Assembly: GCA_963702235.1 (NCBI GenBank)
Contig: CAVPBZ010000018.1
Coordinates: forward strand, 682,001-746,000
Direction of reading: 5' to 3'
Source: PALSA-505 sp963702235
Lineage (GTDB): Bacteria; Actinomycetota; Actinomycetes; Streptosporangiales; Streptosporangiaceae
Length of the DNA: 64,000 bases
Position 1 is the first letter of the stretch. Each line of letters begins with the position of its first letter. Under the pieces are notes generated by a model. It saw nothing but the letters and a program-made list of their open reading frames with translations. It did no database searches and was not told where the DNA came from. Shown one piece after another: positions 24,146 to 32,591 of this stretch. The position numbers and the translations under genes were made by a program.

Positions 24146-26260
24146 TCAGCTCCGCTCGATGGCGCGGATGACCTGGTCGCGGGTGAGCGGCAGGTCCCGA
24201 ACCCGCACGCCGACCGCGTCCGCCACCGCGTTGCCGATCGCGCCGGCCACCGGGCCCTGCGCGACCTCGCCCGCCCCGGTTTCCGGCTCGCCGGGCGCCC
24301 CGACGATCCGCACCTCCACCTGAGGCACCTCGCTGAACCGCAGGATCGGGTAGCTGTCCCAGTTCACCGACGTGATCCTGGTGCGGTCGAACCGCACCCG
24401 CTCGCGCAGCGTCCAGCTCGCGCTCTGGATCGCGCCGCCCTCGACCTGGTTGATGACGCCGTCCGGGCTGATGACCCGGCCCACGTCCACGGCCAGCCAG
24501 AGCCTGCGCAGCCGCACCTCGGTACCGGCGACCACCTCGGCGACGGCCGCGCAGTATCCGGACGTTCCCTTGTACCGGGCGTACCCGATGCCGGAACCGG
24601 TCCCGTCACCGGCACGGCGGGCCGGCCAGCCCGCCATAGCTGCGGCCTGCTCGATCACCCGCCTGGCCCGCGGGTCGCTGAGGTGCGCGAGCCGGAACGC
24701 GACCGGGTCCGTGCCCGCCTGGGCGGCCAGCTCGTCCATGAACGACTCGATGGCGAACACGTTGAGGAAGGCGCCGAGCGAGCGCAGCGAGGAAGTCCGG
24801 ACCGGCATCGTGACCAGCCGGTGCCGGGTCACCTCGAGGTCGGGTATGTCATAGCCGGGCGCTGAGTTGCGGACCGAGCCGATCGTAGGCGTGGCCGGCC
24901 CGTCGTAGGCGGCCGGCAGCGGCTGTCCGGCGTGCGCCGTGCCGCCGGCCACGTGCGCGAGCGCGAGCAGCCGGGGCTCGTCCCCGATCCCCGGCCGGCC
25001 CAGGAACCCGTTGCTCCACACGTCCTGCCGCCAGGACTCGATCCGCCCGCCGGGGCCGAGCCCCGCCGACAGCCGGGCCAGCATCGCCGGGCCGAAGGGC
25101 GCCCACGCCATCTCGTCTTCGCGCGACCACATCACCCGGACCGGCCGGCCGCGGCAGGCCGGCGCCCTGGCCAGCAGCACGGCGTCGAGCGCGGCGTCGT
25201 CGGCGCCGTTGTGGCCGTACATCCCGGCCCCTTCGGCGTACCGGACGACCACGTCGTCGGTCGCGATGCCCAGGCCGGCCGCGAGCGCCCCGCGCAGCGG
25301 GAAAATGCCCTGGCTGTGCGTCCAGACGGTGATCGCCTGGCCGTCCGCGCGCGCGATCGCGCAACTCGGCGCCATCGACGCGTGCGCGATGAACGGGCGG
25401 CTGAACTCCGCGGTCAGGGTGCTGGTCACCCGGGCCGCGGCCGCCTGGTCGCGCCGCTGCACGATCACCGACGTCTCGGCGGGCTCGCCGAGCAGGAAGC
25501 CCCGCAGGTCATCCTCGTCGGGAAGCGACTCGCGCACCTTCCACTGCGCTGCCCGGCCGATCAGCCGGGCCGCCGCGCGCGCGGCCGTGTCGGTCTCGGC
25601 GACCACGCCGAGGAAGGACCCGTCGGTGACGACGCCGACCACCCCGGCGGGCAGGTCCGCGTCGCCCACGGACTGCAGTTCCGCCGCGGCGGCGGGCGGC
25701 CGGATCACCCGGCCGTGCAGCATGCCCGGCAGCACCAGGTCGTGGATGAACCTGGGCCGTCCGGTCACCTTGTCCGGGATGTCGATGCGGGGCGCGCTGC
25801 GCCCGGCTACCGACCACCGGCCGGCCGGCTTCGCGGCGGCGGCCGGCGCGTCGGCCCCGTCAGCCGGGCCCCCGGTCACGCCGGCCGGCCAGTCGAGCGT
25901 CCAGTAACTGAGCCCGCTGCGGCCGCCCGCTGTGGTGATCTCGCCGTCGTCGATGCTCAGCCCGTCCGCGTCCGTGCCCAGCCTCACCGCGGCGAAGCCC
26001 AGCAACGCCTGCCGCGCCTGCGCGCAGGCCTGCCGCAGCGCGGCACCCGAATCCTCGATCGACCTGCTGCCCGACGTCACTCCCTCGTCCGGGCTGGTAG
26101 CCGTCGACACCTCCGCGACCCGCACCCGGGCCAGCCGCACGTCGAGTTCCTCGGCCGCGATCTGGGCCAGCGCCGTCCACACGCCCTGCCCGTACTCGAC
26201 CTTGCCGGTGGCCACGGTGACCACGCCGCCGGAGCTGAAATCGAGCCGGCCGGGCGTCAT
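24146..26260 (-). CDS. molybdopterin-dependent dehydrogenase large subunit (IorB/CoxL-like)
   Basis: About 704 residues of the xanthine dehydrogenase/aldehyde oxidase Mo-binding family. VTVATGKVEYGQGVWTALAQIAAEEL at the N-terminus and the later DIPDKVTGRPRFIHDLVLPGMLHGRVIRPP segment are typical of IorB-like subunits. The C-terminal ETGAGEVAQGPVAGAIGNAV holds the conserved catalytic glutamate. It would oxidise an N-heterocycle or aldehyde, with electrons leaving through the [2Fe-2S] subunit; the substrate is unknown. ATG at 26260 overlaps the stop of the small subunit (ATGA). Confidence 0.9.
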   Translation of the reverse strand: MTPGRLDFSSGGVVTVATGKVEYGQGVWTALAQIAAEELDVRLARVRVAEVSTATSPDEGVTSGSRSIEDSGAALRQACAQARQALLGFAAVRLGTDADGLSIDDGEITTAGGRSGLSYWTLDWPAGVTGGPADGADAPAAAAKPAGRWSVAGRSAPRIDIPDKVTGRPRFIHDLVLPGMLHGRVIRPPAAAAELQSVGDADLPAGVVGVVTDGSFLGVVAETDTAARAAARLIGRAAQWKVRESLPDEDDLRGFLLGEPAETSVIVQRRDQAAAARVTSTLTAEFSRPFIAHASMAPSCAIARADGQAITVWTHSQGIFPLRGALAAGLGIATDDVVVRYAEGAGMYGHNGADDAALDAVLLARAPACRGRPVRVMWSREDEMAWAPFGPAMLARLSAGLGPGGRIESWRQDVWSNGFLGRPGIGDEPRLLALAHVAGGTAHAGQPLPAAYDGPATPTIGSVRNSAPGYDIPDLEVTRHRLVTMPVRTSSLRSLGAFLNVFAIESFMDELAAQAGTDPVAFRLAHLSDPRARRVIEQAAAMAGWPARRAGDGTGSGIGYARYKGTSGYCAAVAEVVAGTEVRLRRLWLAVDVGRVISPDGVINQVEGGAIQSASWTLRERVRFDRTRITSVNWDSYPILRFSEVPQVEVRIVGAPGEPETGAGEVAQGPVAGAIGNAVADAVGVRVRDLPLTRDQVIRAIERS

Positions 26261-26724
26261 CCCGGCCCCCCGGCGGCCCGCAGGATGGCACGCACCACCC
26301 GGCCGTGCGCGCCGCACCGGCACAGGTTCCGGTCCATGGCCTCGCGTACCTGCTCCTCGGTGGGCGCGGGCCGCGACCGCAGCAGCGCCACCGCGCTGAT
26401 CACCATGCCGGACGTGCAGTAGCCGCACTGCGCCGCCTGCTCGTCGATGAACGCCTGCTGCACGGGATGCGGCCGGCCACCGGAGGCCAGGCCCTCCACC
26501 GTGACGACGTCCCGGCCGGCCGCGGCGGCCGCGGGAAGGTCGCACGAGGACCGCGGCTGCCCGTCCACCAGCACGAAGCATGCGCCGCACAGGCCCGCCC
26601 CGCAGCCGAACTTCGGCCCGGCGAGCCCGAGCTCGCCGCGCAGCACCTCGAGCAGCGGCACGTCCGGACCGGCGCGGACCTCATGGCCGCGGCCGTTGAC
26701 CGTCAGCTGGACCGGGTGCCCCAT
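26257..26724 (-). CDS. [2Fe-2S] subunit of the molybdenum dehydrogenase
   Basis: A 155-residue ferredoxin-type subunit. The plant-type cluster is CGAGLCGACFVLVDG with a further cysteine in RSSCDLP; the second, helical cluster is QCGYCTSGM and RNLCRCGAH. It passes electrons from the Mo centre to an outside acceptor. The start lies 22 bp inside the LacI gene and the end overlaps the large subunit by 4 bp. No FAD subunit is encoded nearby, as in IorAB-type enzymes. Confidence 0.93.
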   Translation of the reverse strand: MGHPVQLTVNGRGHEVRAGPDVPLLEVLRGELGLAGPKFGCGAGLCGACFVLVDGQPRSSCDLPAAAAAGRDVVTVEGLASGGRPHPVQQAFIDEQAAQCGYCTSGMVISAVALLRSRPAPTEEQVREAMDRNLCRCGAHGRVVRAILRAAGGPG

Positions 26725-27800
26725 GCGGTCAGGCCGTCCGGTGCCGATAAGTCGAACTTATCGCTAACCGTCTCCTGCGGCGGCGGACCGGTGGACTCGC
26801 GTACCGCCAGCGTCACTGGCAGCAGTACGGACCGCTCCTCACGGCGGAAGTCGGCCATCTGAGCCAGCAGCAGCCGGGCCGCTTCGGTCCCGAGATCATG
26901 CTGCGGGACATGCACCGTGGTGAGCGCGGGCGCCACCTTGTCCACGAACGGCATGTCGTTGAAGCCCACCACACTCAGGTCAACCGGGCACCGGATGCCG
27001 CGCTCGCTCAGCACGTCGTAGCAGCCCAGCGCAAGTATGTCGTTGCCGGCGATGACCGCGGAAAATGCCACGCCGCTGTCGAGCAGGCCGCGCAGCGCCC
27101 GCGCGCCCTCGGCCTCCGACCACGAGCCGCACTGCGCGACCAGCGCCTCGTCGCGCGCCAGCCCGCGCCCGGCCACCGCCGCCCGGAAGGCGTGCAGCCG
27201 GGTCACCCCGGTGGACGTGTCCTGCGGCCCGGCGATGTGCGCGATGCGGCTGTGCCCGAGGCCGGCCAGGTGAGCGACGGCCAGCCGGATACCGGCCGCG
27301 TCGTCCGGGACGACGCTGGGCAGCGGCAGTCCCTCGCGGCGCCGGTTCACCAGCACCAGCGGGAGATCGGCCGCCGCGAGCGTCTCGATCAGCGGGTGGC
27401 TGAGCTTGGCCGTGGCCAGGATGAGGCCGTCGATGCTGCGGGCCCGCAGCGACGCGACCAGCTGCGCTTCCTGCGACAAGTTATTGTCGGTGTTGACGAT
27501 GAGCAGCACGTAACCGTGCGGGGCGAGCGCCGACTCGATGCCCCGGACGATGGGCGGGAACAGCGGGTTGGTCAGATCCGGGACGACCACGCCGACGCTC
27601 GATGAGCGCGCCGTGCGCAGGCTCCTGGCCACAGCGTTCGGCCGGTAGCCCAGCTGCTCGGCCGCCTGCAGCACGCGCTGCGCCGTGTCCGCGCTGGTCA
27701 TGCCCTTGGTAGCCGGGTTCAGCGCACGCGAGGCGGTCGCCGGGTGCACGCCGGCCAGGGCTGCCACGTCACGCAGCGTTGGCACGCTCACCTTGAGCAC
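26703..27800 (-). CDS. LacI family transcriptional regulator
   Basis: About 365 residues: helix-turn-helix PTLRDVAALAGVHPATASRALNP, hinge LGYRPNAVARSLRT, and a periplasmic-binding-type ligand domain (GVVVPDLTNPLFPPIVRGIESAL, SVVGFNDMPF). It is the first gene of the minus-strand unit LacI - [2Fe-2S] - Mo subunit and overlaps the second gene by 22 bp, so it is co-transcribed with the dehydrogenase. GTG at 27800 is chosen (27791 possible). The last residues after VRESTGPP are an unusual extension. Confidence 0.9.
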   Translation of the reverse strand: MLKVSVPTLRDVAALAGVHPATASRALNPATKGMTSADTAQRVLQAAEQLGYRPNAVARSLRTARSSSVGVVVPDLTNPLFPPIVRGIESALAPHGYVLLIVNTDNNLSQEAQLVASLRARSIDGLILATAKLSHPLIETLAAADLPLVLVNRRREGLPLPSVVPDDAAGIRLAVAHLAGLGHSRIAHIAGPQDTSTGVTRLHAFRAAVAGRGLARDEALVAQCGSWSEAEGARALRGLLDSGVAFSAVIAGNDILALGCYDVLSERGIRCPVDLSVVGFNDMPFVDKVAPALTTVHVPQHDLGTEAARLLLAQMADFRREERSVLLPVTLAVRESTGPPPQETVSDKFDLSAPDGLTAWGTRSS

Positions 27801-27929
27801 GCTACCGTCCCGCGGGCCCCAGGGCACGCCCCCGCGCAGGCAGTGACCTGGCATTCAAGGCCGCCCGGCCCCGGCCGCGCCGGAATTTGAGGAGGCGCGA
27901 CCCGGCGCGGCCGGGATACGGTGCGGGTC

Positions 27930-29213
27930 ATGCCTACCTTCCGCCACCCAGGCACTGTGCTGACCGACCACGTATTCACCGTCCCGCTCGACCACGCCGA
28001 CCCGGCCGGGCCGCAGATCGAGGTGTTCGCCCGCGAGGTCGTCGCGGCCGCCAAAGCCGGCGAGCGGCTGCCCTGGCTGGTCTTCCTGCAGGGCGGCCCC
28101 GGCGGCGCCTCGCCGCGGCCGATCGGCCGGTGGAGCTGGCTTGACCGCGCACTGCAGGATTACCGGGTGCTGCTGCTCGACCAGCGCGGCACCGGCAGGT
28201 CCACCCCGGCGACCCGGCAGACACTCGGCCGGCTGGGCAGCGCGCAGGCGCAGGCCGACTACCTCGCGCACTTCCGGGCCGACTCCATCGTCCGGGACGC
28301 CGAGCTCATCCGCCCCGCGCTGACCGGCGGCGAGCCGTGGACCGCCCTCGGCCAGAGCTACGGCGGCTTCTGCGCCGCCACGTACCTGTCGTTCGCCCCT
28401 GAGGGCCTGCGCGAGGTACTGATCACCGGCGGGCTGCCCGGGCTGGAGGCCACCGCCGAGGACGTCTACCGCGCCACCTACCCCCGGGTCGCCGCCAAGA
28501 CGGCCGAGCACTATGCCCGGTACCCCGAGGATTCCGAACGCGCAAAGCGGGTCGCCAGGCACCTGCGCGAGCGTGACGTCAGGATGCCCAACGGCCAGCG
28601 GCTGACCGTCGCAGCATTCCAGTCGACCGGTCACATGCTGGGCATGAGTACCGGCAGCCACGAGCTGCACTACCTGCTCGAGGATCCGTTCGCCGGCGAC
28701 GAGCTGTCCGACGAGTTCCTGGAGCAGGCCCAGGCGCACGTCACCATCCACAACCCGATCTACGCGCTGCTGCACGAGGCGTGCTACGCCCAGGGCAAGG
28801 GCGCAACCCGCTGGGCCGCGCAGCGGGTGCGGGCGGAGTTCCCCGGGTTCGACCCGGCGGCCGCGCTGGACGGCGACGCCCCGCTGCTGTTCACCGGCGA
28901 GATGATCTACCCGTGGATGGTGGACGACGAGCCGCTGCTGCGGCCGCTGCGCGAGGCCGCGGAACTGATCGCCGAGCGGGACGGATGGCCGCGGCTGTAC
29001 GACCCGGCCCGGCTGGCCGCCAGCCAGGTGCCGGCCGCGGCGGCGGTCTACTTCGACGACATTTACGTCGACGCCAGCCTGTCGCTGGCGACGGCGCGGG
29101 CGACCAGCAGCCTGCGGCCCTGGGTGACCAACGAGTACGAGCACGACGGCCTGCGGGTCAGCGACGGCAAGGTGCTCGGCAGGCTGATCGACATGGTCAG
29201 GGGCGAGGCCTGA
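27930..29213 (+). CDS. proline iminopeptidase-like alpha/beta hydrolase (S33)
   Basis: A 427-residue hydrolase similar in length and motifs to Streptomyces proline iminopeptidases: FLQGGPGGASPRP (oxyanion region), LLDQRGTGRSTP, nucleophile GQSYGGFCAATYLSFAPEGL, acid near VYFDDIYVD and a late histidine near YEHDGLRV. It would remove N-terminal proline from peptides. TACGGT (27917-27922) is seven nt before the ATG, a leaderless layout. Divergent from the LacI gene. Confidence 0.87.
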   Translation: MPTFRHPGTVLTDHVFTVPLDHADPAGPQIEVFAREVVAAAKAGERLPWLVFLQGGPGGASPRPIGRWSWLDRALQDYRVLLLDQRGTGRSTPATRQTLGRLGSAQAQADYLAHFRADSIVRDAELIRPALTGGEPWTALGQSYGGFCAATYLSFAPEGLREVLITGGLPGLEATAEDVYRATYPRVAAKTAEHYARYPEDSERAKRVARHLRERDVRMPNGQRLTVAAFQSTGHMLGMSTGSHELHYLLEDPFAGDELSDEFLEQAQAHVTIHNPIYALLHEACYAQGKGATRWAAQRVRAEFPGFDPAAALDGDAPLLFTGEMIYPWMVDDEPLLRPLREAAELIAERDGWPRLYDPARLAASQVPAAAAVYFDDIYVDASLSLATARATSSLRPWVTNEYEHDGLRVSDGKVLGRLIDMVRGEA

Positions 29214-29298
29214 CCACACCCGGGCGGCTCGGCGTGCGGGAAGATTGAGCCATGAGTAGCGCCGGACCCAGACGGCGGCCGGGCGACAGGCCGCCGCT

Positions 29299-30009
29299 CT
29301 GACCGCGCTCGGCGACCTGACCTGGCCGGAGGCGCAGCGGCGCGCCGCGGCCGGGGCCCTGCTGGCCGTCCCGGTGGGCTCGACCGAGCAGCACGGGCCG
29401 CACCTGCCGCTGTCCACCGACACCGACGTTGCCATCGCGCTGGCCGCCAGGCTCGCGGCCGGCCGCGGCGACGTCGTGGTGGCCCCGCCGGTCGGCTACG
29501 GCTCCAGCGGGGAGCACGCCGGCTTCGCCGGGACGATCTCGATCGGCCAGCCGGCGCTGGAGCTGATGCTGGTGGAGCTGGGCCGTTCGGCCATGGAGAC
29601 CTTCACGCACCTGCTGCTGATCTCCGCGCACGGCGGCAACGCGGAGCCGGCCGGCCGGGCCGCGGCCCGGCTCCGGGCCGAGTCGCGGGACGTGCTGCTC
29701 TGGACGCCCGGCGGCGCCCGGCCCGGCGGGTCCTCCCAGGATGCGCACGCCGGGCGGACCGAGACCGCGCTGCAGCTGGCGCTGGATCCGGGCCGGGTCC
29801 GGGCCGGCCTGGCCGAGGCAGGCAACCGCACCCCGATCACCGAGCTGATGCCCCTGCTGCGGGCCGGCGGGGTCCGGGCAGCGAGCAGCAACGGGGTCCT
29901 CGGCGATCCCGCGGGCGCCTCCGCCGCCGAAGGCGCGGCGCTGCTGGAAGCGCTGACCGCGGACCTGCTGGCCGCGGTGGCCCAGTGGCGCGGGCCGGCC
30001 CCCGGATGA
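29299..30009 (+). CDS. mftE: mycofactocin precursor peptidase MftE (start disturbed)
   Basis: Creatininase-family metallopeptidase that trims the modified MftA peptide during mycofactocin synthesis. Seen: VPVGSTEQHGPHLPLSTDTDVA with metal ligands, GYGSSGEHAGFAGTISIG, LLISAHGGNAEPA and DAHAGRTETAL. The conserved N-terminal LGDLTWPE lies in this frame, but no ATG/GTG/TTG does; only CTG at 29299 is available. An ATG at 29252 with GGGAAG upstream starts a 16-codon frame ending exactly over that CTG, so either a one-base indel has split the gene or a short leader ORF is coupled to it. The end overlaps the SDR gene (ATGA). Confidence 0.8.
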   Translation: MTALGDLTWPEAQRRAAAGALLAVPVGSTEQHGPHLPLSTDTDVAIALAARLAAGRGDVVVAPPVGYGSSGEHAGFAGTISIGQPALELMLVELGRSAMETFTHLLLISAHGGNAEPAGRAAARLRAESRDVLLWTPGGARPGGSSQDAHAGRTETALQLALDPGRVRAGLAEAGNRTPITELMPLLRAGGVRAASSNGVLGDPAGASAAEGAALLEALTADLLAAVAQWRGPAPG

Positions 30010-30806
30010 CCCGGGCCGCGCTGGTCACCGGGGCGGCGCGCGGCATCGGCGCGGCCACCGTCCGGGCCCTGGCCGCGGAGGGATGGCGCGTGCTCGCGGT
30101 GGACCGCTGCGCGGACGATCCCGCGCTGCCGTACCCGCTGGGCACCCGGGAGGAGCTGGACCGGGTGGCCACCGCGGCGGCCGCGGCGGCCGGCGACCCC
30201 GGTGCGGTGCGGGCGCTGGCGGCGGACGCGCGCGACGGCGACGCGCTGGCTGAGGCCGTCGCTGCGGCCGAACGCTCCTGGGGCGGCCTGGACGCCGCCG
30301 TGGCGGTCGCGGGGGTGATCGCCGGCGGGGTGCCGCTGTGGGAGATGCCGCTCGCGCAGCAGCGCGCGGTGCTCGACACCGACCTGGGCGGCGTGCTGGC
30401 GCTGGCGCGGGCGGCCATCCCGGCGCTGCTGCGCCGCCCGCAGCCGCGCAGCGGCCGGTTCCTCGCCGTCGCGTCGGCCGCGGCGACCCGCGGCTTGCCG
30501 ATGCTGGCGGCCTACTGCGCGGCCAAGGCGGGCGTGACCGGGCTGATCCGGGCCCTGGCGGTGGAACTGCAGGGGACCGGGGTGACCGCCAATGCGGTCA
30601 GCCCGGGGTCCACCGATACCCCGATGCTGGCCGAGAGCGCGCGGCTGTACGGCCTGCCGGGCCCGGAGTCGTTCGCGGCGCAGCAGCCGCTGGGCCGGCT
30701 GCTGCGCCCGGAAGAGGTCGCCGCTGCCCTGGCCTGGCTGGCCGGTGACGGCAGCAGCGGGATGACCGGCGCGGTGGTGCCCGTGGACGGCGGGCTCGCG
30801 CTATGA
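30006..30806 (+). CDS. mycofactocin-coupled SDR family oxidoreductase
   Basis: A 266-residue short-chain dehydrogenase: TGAARGIGAAT cofactor motif, catalytic serine in AVASAAATRGLP and YCAAK. The insert after the first strand, DDPALPYPLGTREELDRVATA, is the hallmark of mycofactocin-linked SDRs that hold non-exchangeable NAD. It sits between mftE and mftF with 4-bp overlaps on both sides, so all three are translationally coupled. It would oxidise an alcohol using mycofactocin as electron acceptor. Confidence 0.88.
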   Translation: MTRAALVTGAARGIGAATVRALAAEGWRVLAVDRCADDPALPYPLGTREELDRVATAAAAAAGDPGAVRALAADARDGDALAEAVAAAERSWGGLDAAVAVAGVIAGGVPLWEMPLAQQRAVLDTDLGGVLALARAAIPALLRRPQPRSGRFLAVASAAATRGLPMLAAYCAAKAGVTGLIRALAVELQGTGVTANAVSPGSTDTPMLAESARLYGLPGPESFAAQQPLGRLLRPEEVAAALAWLAGDGSSGMTGAVVPVDGGLAL

Positions 30807-32383
30807 CCCAGCCCGGCCCGTACGGTCGGGCTCACGCCCTGGGCACTCGCGCCGGGGGAGGGGCGGACGCACGCGCCGTTTGCCCGCCTGCGGTGCCGCC
30901 TGCGGGCGTCCCGCTGCCGGCCGGGTTCGGTATCGCGCTCGACCCCGGCACCCGGTTCGTCGGCTCCGACGTGCTGTTCGGCGGCTCGCCGCCGCGCCTG
31001 CTGCGGCTCAATCGTGCCGGGCTGCGGGCCCTTGACGAGCTGCGCGACCGCCCCGTCGGGTCACCGCAGAGCGCCCGGCTGGCCCGGCGCCTCACCGATG
31101 CCGGGCTGGCGCACCCTCGCCCGCCGGCCGCACCGGGGCCGGCCGATGCGACCGTCGTGATCCCGGTCCGCGACCGCGCTGCCGGGCTTGACCGCTGCCT
31201 GGCGGCGCTCGGCACCGTGTATCCGGTGATCGTGGTGGATGACGGCTCGCGCGACCCGGCCGCCGTGGCCAGGGTGTGCGCGGCCCGCGGCGCCCGGCTC
31301 CGGCAGCGCCCGTCATCCGGCGGTCCCGGCGCGGCTCGCAACGACGGGCTGGCCCTGGTGACCACGTCGCTGGTCGCGTTCATCGACAGCGATTGCGTTC
31401 CGGCTCCGGGATGGATCGCTCAGCTCGCCGCGCACTTCGCCGATCCGCTGGTGGGTGCCGTCGCGCCCCGGGTACGCGCGGTCACCGGCCAGAACGCCGC
31501 GGGCCGCTACCTGGCCGCGCGGGCGCCCGCCGACATGGGCCCGGCGGAGGCCCGGGTCGCCCCGCTGACCCGGCTGGGCTACGTGCCCACGGCGGCGCTC
31601 CTGGTCCGCCGGGATGCGGCCGGCGGCGGATTCGACCCGGATCTGCGCTACGGCGAGGATGTTGACCTGGTCTGGCGGATGATCGCGGCCGGCTGGCTGG
31701 TGCGGTACGACCCGGCCGCCGAGGTGAGCCACGTCGAGCCGGACCGCTGGCTACCGGTGCTGGCCCGCCGCTTCAGGTACGGCACCTCGGCCGCGCCGCT
31801 GGTGCGCAGGCATCCGGGCCTGGTGCCGCCGCTGATCCTGCAGGGCTGGCCGGCCGTCACGGTCGCCGCCCTGCTGGCCCGCCTGCCCATTATCGCGCTG
31901 GCCGCATATGCCGCCGGGTCTGGCCAGCTCGCCCGGCTGCTGCGGGGGTGGGGAGTCCCGGCCAGGGACGTGCTCGCCCCCATGGCCGGATCGGTGCGGC
32001 AGACCTGGCTCGGCACCGGTCAGTGGTGCGCTCAGTACGCGCTCCCGGCCCTCGCCGCCGGCATCGCCTGGCCGGGCGGGCGTACCTCGCGTGTCCGGGC
32101 CGGCCGCAGGCTCACGCTGGCCAGCCTGCTGGCAGGGCCGCCCGCGGCGCAGTGGCTGCGCAGCAGGCCGCGGCTGGACCCGCTCCGCTTCACCCTCGGC
32201 TACCTGGCCGACGAGGCTGCCTACGGCGCCGGCGTCTACCGGGGCGCGGTGTCCGAGCGGCTCGCTGACCCGCTGCTCCCGCGGCTGGCCTGGCTGCCGC
32301 GGCCAGCCGGGCGGCGGTCACCGCTGCCGCGGCTAGGCGGATGGCGGTCCCCGCGGCCGCGCCGCAACCACCGGGCCGGCTAA
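30803..32383 (+). CDS. mftF: mycofactocin glycosyltransferase MftF
   Basis: About 526 residues. The N-terminal 100 residues (PLPAGFGIALDPGTRFV...LLRLNRAGLRALDEL) are the MftF-specific part. A GT2 domain follows (TVVIPVRDRAAGLDRCLAAL, VDDGSRDP, FIDSDCVPAPGW, GEDVDLVWRM), then a C-terminal region with hydrophobic helices and a basic tail. It adds glucose units to premycofactocinol. The mft core genes A, B, C and D are not in this window. Confidence 0.9.
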   Translation: MTQPGPYGRAHALGTRAGGGADARAVCPPAVPPAGVPLPAGFGIALDPGTRFVGSDVLFGGSPPRLLRLNRAGLRALDELRDRPVGSPQSARLARRLTDAGLAHPRPPAAPGPADATVVIPVRDRAAGLDRCLAALGTVYPVIVVDDGSRDPAAVARVCAARGARLRQRPSSGGPGAARNDGLALVTTSLVAFIDSDCVPAPGWIAQLAAHFADPLVGAVAPRVRAVTGQNAAGRYLAARAPADMGPAEARVAPLTRLGYVPTAALLVRRDAAGGGFDPDLRYGEDVDLVWRMIAAGWLVRYDPAAEVSHVEPDRWLPVLARRFRYGTSAAPLVRRHPGLVPPLILQGWPAVTVAALLARLPIIALAAYAAGSGQLARLLRGWGVPARDVLAPMAGSVRQTWLGTGQWCAQYALPALAAGIAWPGGRTSRVRAGRRLTLASLLAGPPAAQWLRSRPRLDPLRFTLGYLADEAAYGAGVYRGAVSERLADPLLPRLAWLPRPAGRRSPLPRLGGWRSPRPRRNHRAG

Positions 32384-32559
32384 CTCTCCGCAATCCCGGC
32401 GTCCCGCCGCAACGAGGCCGCAAGCGCGGCGTGAGCGGCTGCCTGCGCTGTTGACCTGCTGCCGAGCCCGTGCCACTGGCCCGCCGTCAGGCCCGTGACA
32501 CGCGGCCGGGCCCGTGGAATACATCCGCCGCCCGGGAGGTTGCAGCCTGCGCCTACAAA

Positions 32560-32573
32560 ACGAAACGTATCGT
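32560..32573 (+). promoter_or_regulatory. near-palindrome before the MFS gene
   Basis: ACGAAACGTATCGT matches its reverse complement at 12 of 14 positions and lies about 20 bp before the GTG start of the MFS gene, in an AT-rich island of a GC-rich region. It looks like a TetR- or MarR-type operator and overlaps a possible -10. No regulator gene is adjacent, so the controlling protein must be encoded elsewhere. Confidence 0.4.
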
Positions 32574-32591
32574 ATTGAAAAGAGGCTGACT

